Shown piece after piece: positions 5,547 to 5,580 of a DNA stretch of 5,580 nt (positions within the stretch are counted from its first letter, which is position 1; each line of letters opens with the position of its first letter). Position numbers and translations under genes: made by a program. The notes beneath the pieces were generated by a model. That model made no database searches. It had not been told where the DNA came from and saw only the letters and a list, made by a program, of their open reading frames with translations. This stretch comes from RXIX01 sp003989075 (GTDB taxonomy: Bacteria; Pseudomonadota; Gammaproteobacteria; Competibacterales; Competibacteraceae): positions 1-5,580 of the forward strand of contig JAKOYN010000162.1 of assembly GCA_029780415.1 (NCBI GenBank), read 5' to 3'.

Positions 5547-5580
5547 CAGTCTCCCATCGTCGTTGTCAAAAAGCAAGCAG

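Overview
This GC-rich window looks like a gammaproteobacterial chromosome segment. The organism call is an inference: the DUF3301-type protein is mainly a gammaproteobacterial family, and the pyridoxine oxidase is of the ordinary proteobacterial type. I cannot name the genus.

Layout. Bases 1-181 look like the right end of an IS200/IS605-type (TnpB) insertion sequence. They form a chain of strong hairpins closed by the CCCCTCCC-TTTA-GGGTGGGG hairpin and a GGATGTCAA end, which is what the guide-RNA-encoding end of such elements looks like. The transposase/TnpB gene itself lies outside the window. Bases 239-409 hold a compact repeat element: three copies of an ATTCCC-N8-GGGAAT type palindrome (one diverged and inverted) enclosed by matching inverted ends.

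Bases 446-4716 are a tight co-directional cluster on the + strand: a hot-dog thioesterase, a membrane-anchored GTPase, a second GTPase of the same family with a DUF697-like hydrophobic C-terminus, a small membrane-anchored DUF3301 protein, and pdxH (pyridoxamine 5'-phosphate oxidase). The first four genes overlap their neighbours (17, 38 and 4 nt), which suggests one message with coupled translation. pdxH follows after 52 nt with its own Shine-Dalgarno site. The two adjacent GTPases share motif details (xTTR in G2, NK(V/I)DRYS in G4, and a similar C-terminal hydrophobic domain), so they are probably an ancient tandem duplication working at the membrane, perhaps as a pair.

Bases 4717-5207 contain no convincing gene. 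They contain stacked palindromes, a good sigma70-like promoter (TTGCGG, 16 nt, TATAAT) and, about 300 nt downstream, a strong GC-rich hairpin with several smaller hairpins between. As no + strand gene follows, this may be an unannotated structured RNA. On the minus strand, 5208-5468 encodes a stand-alone acyl carrier protein with a 17-bp perfect palindrome upstream of it.
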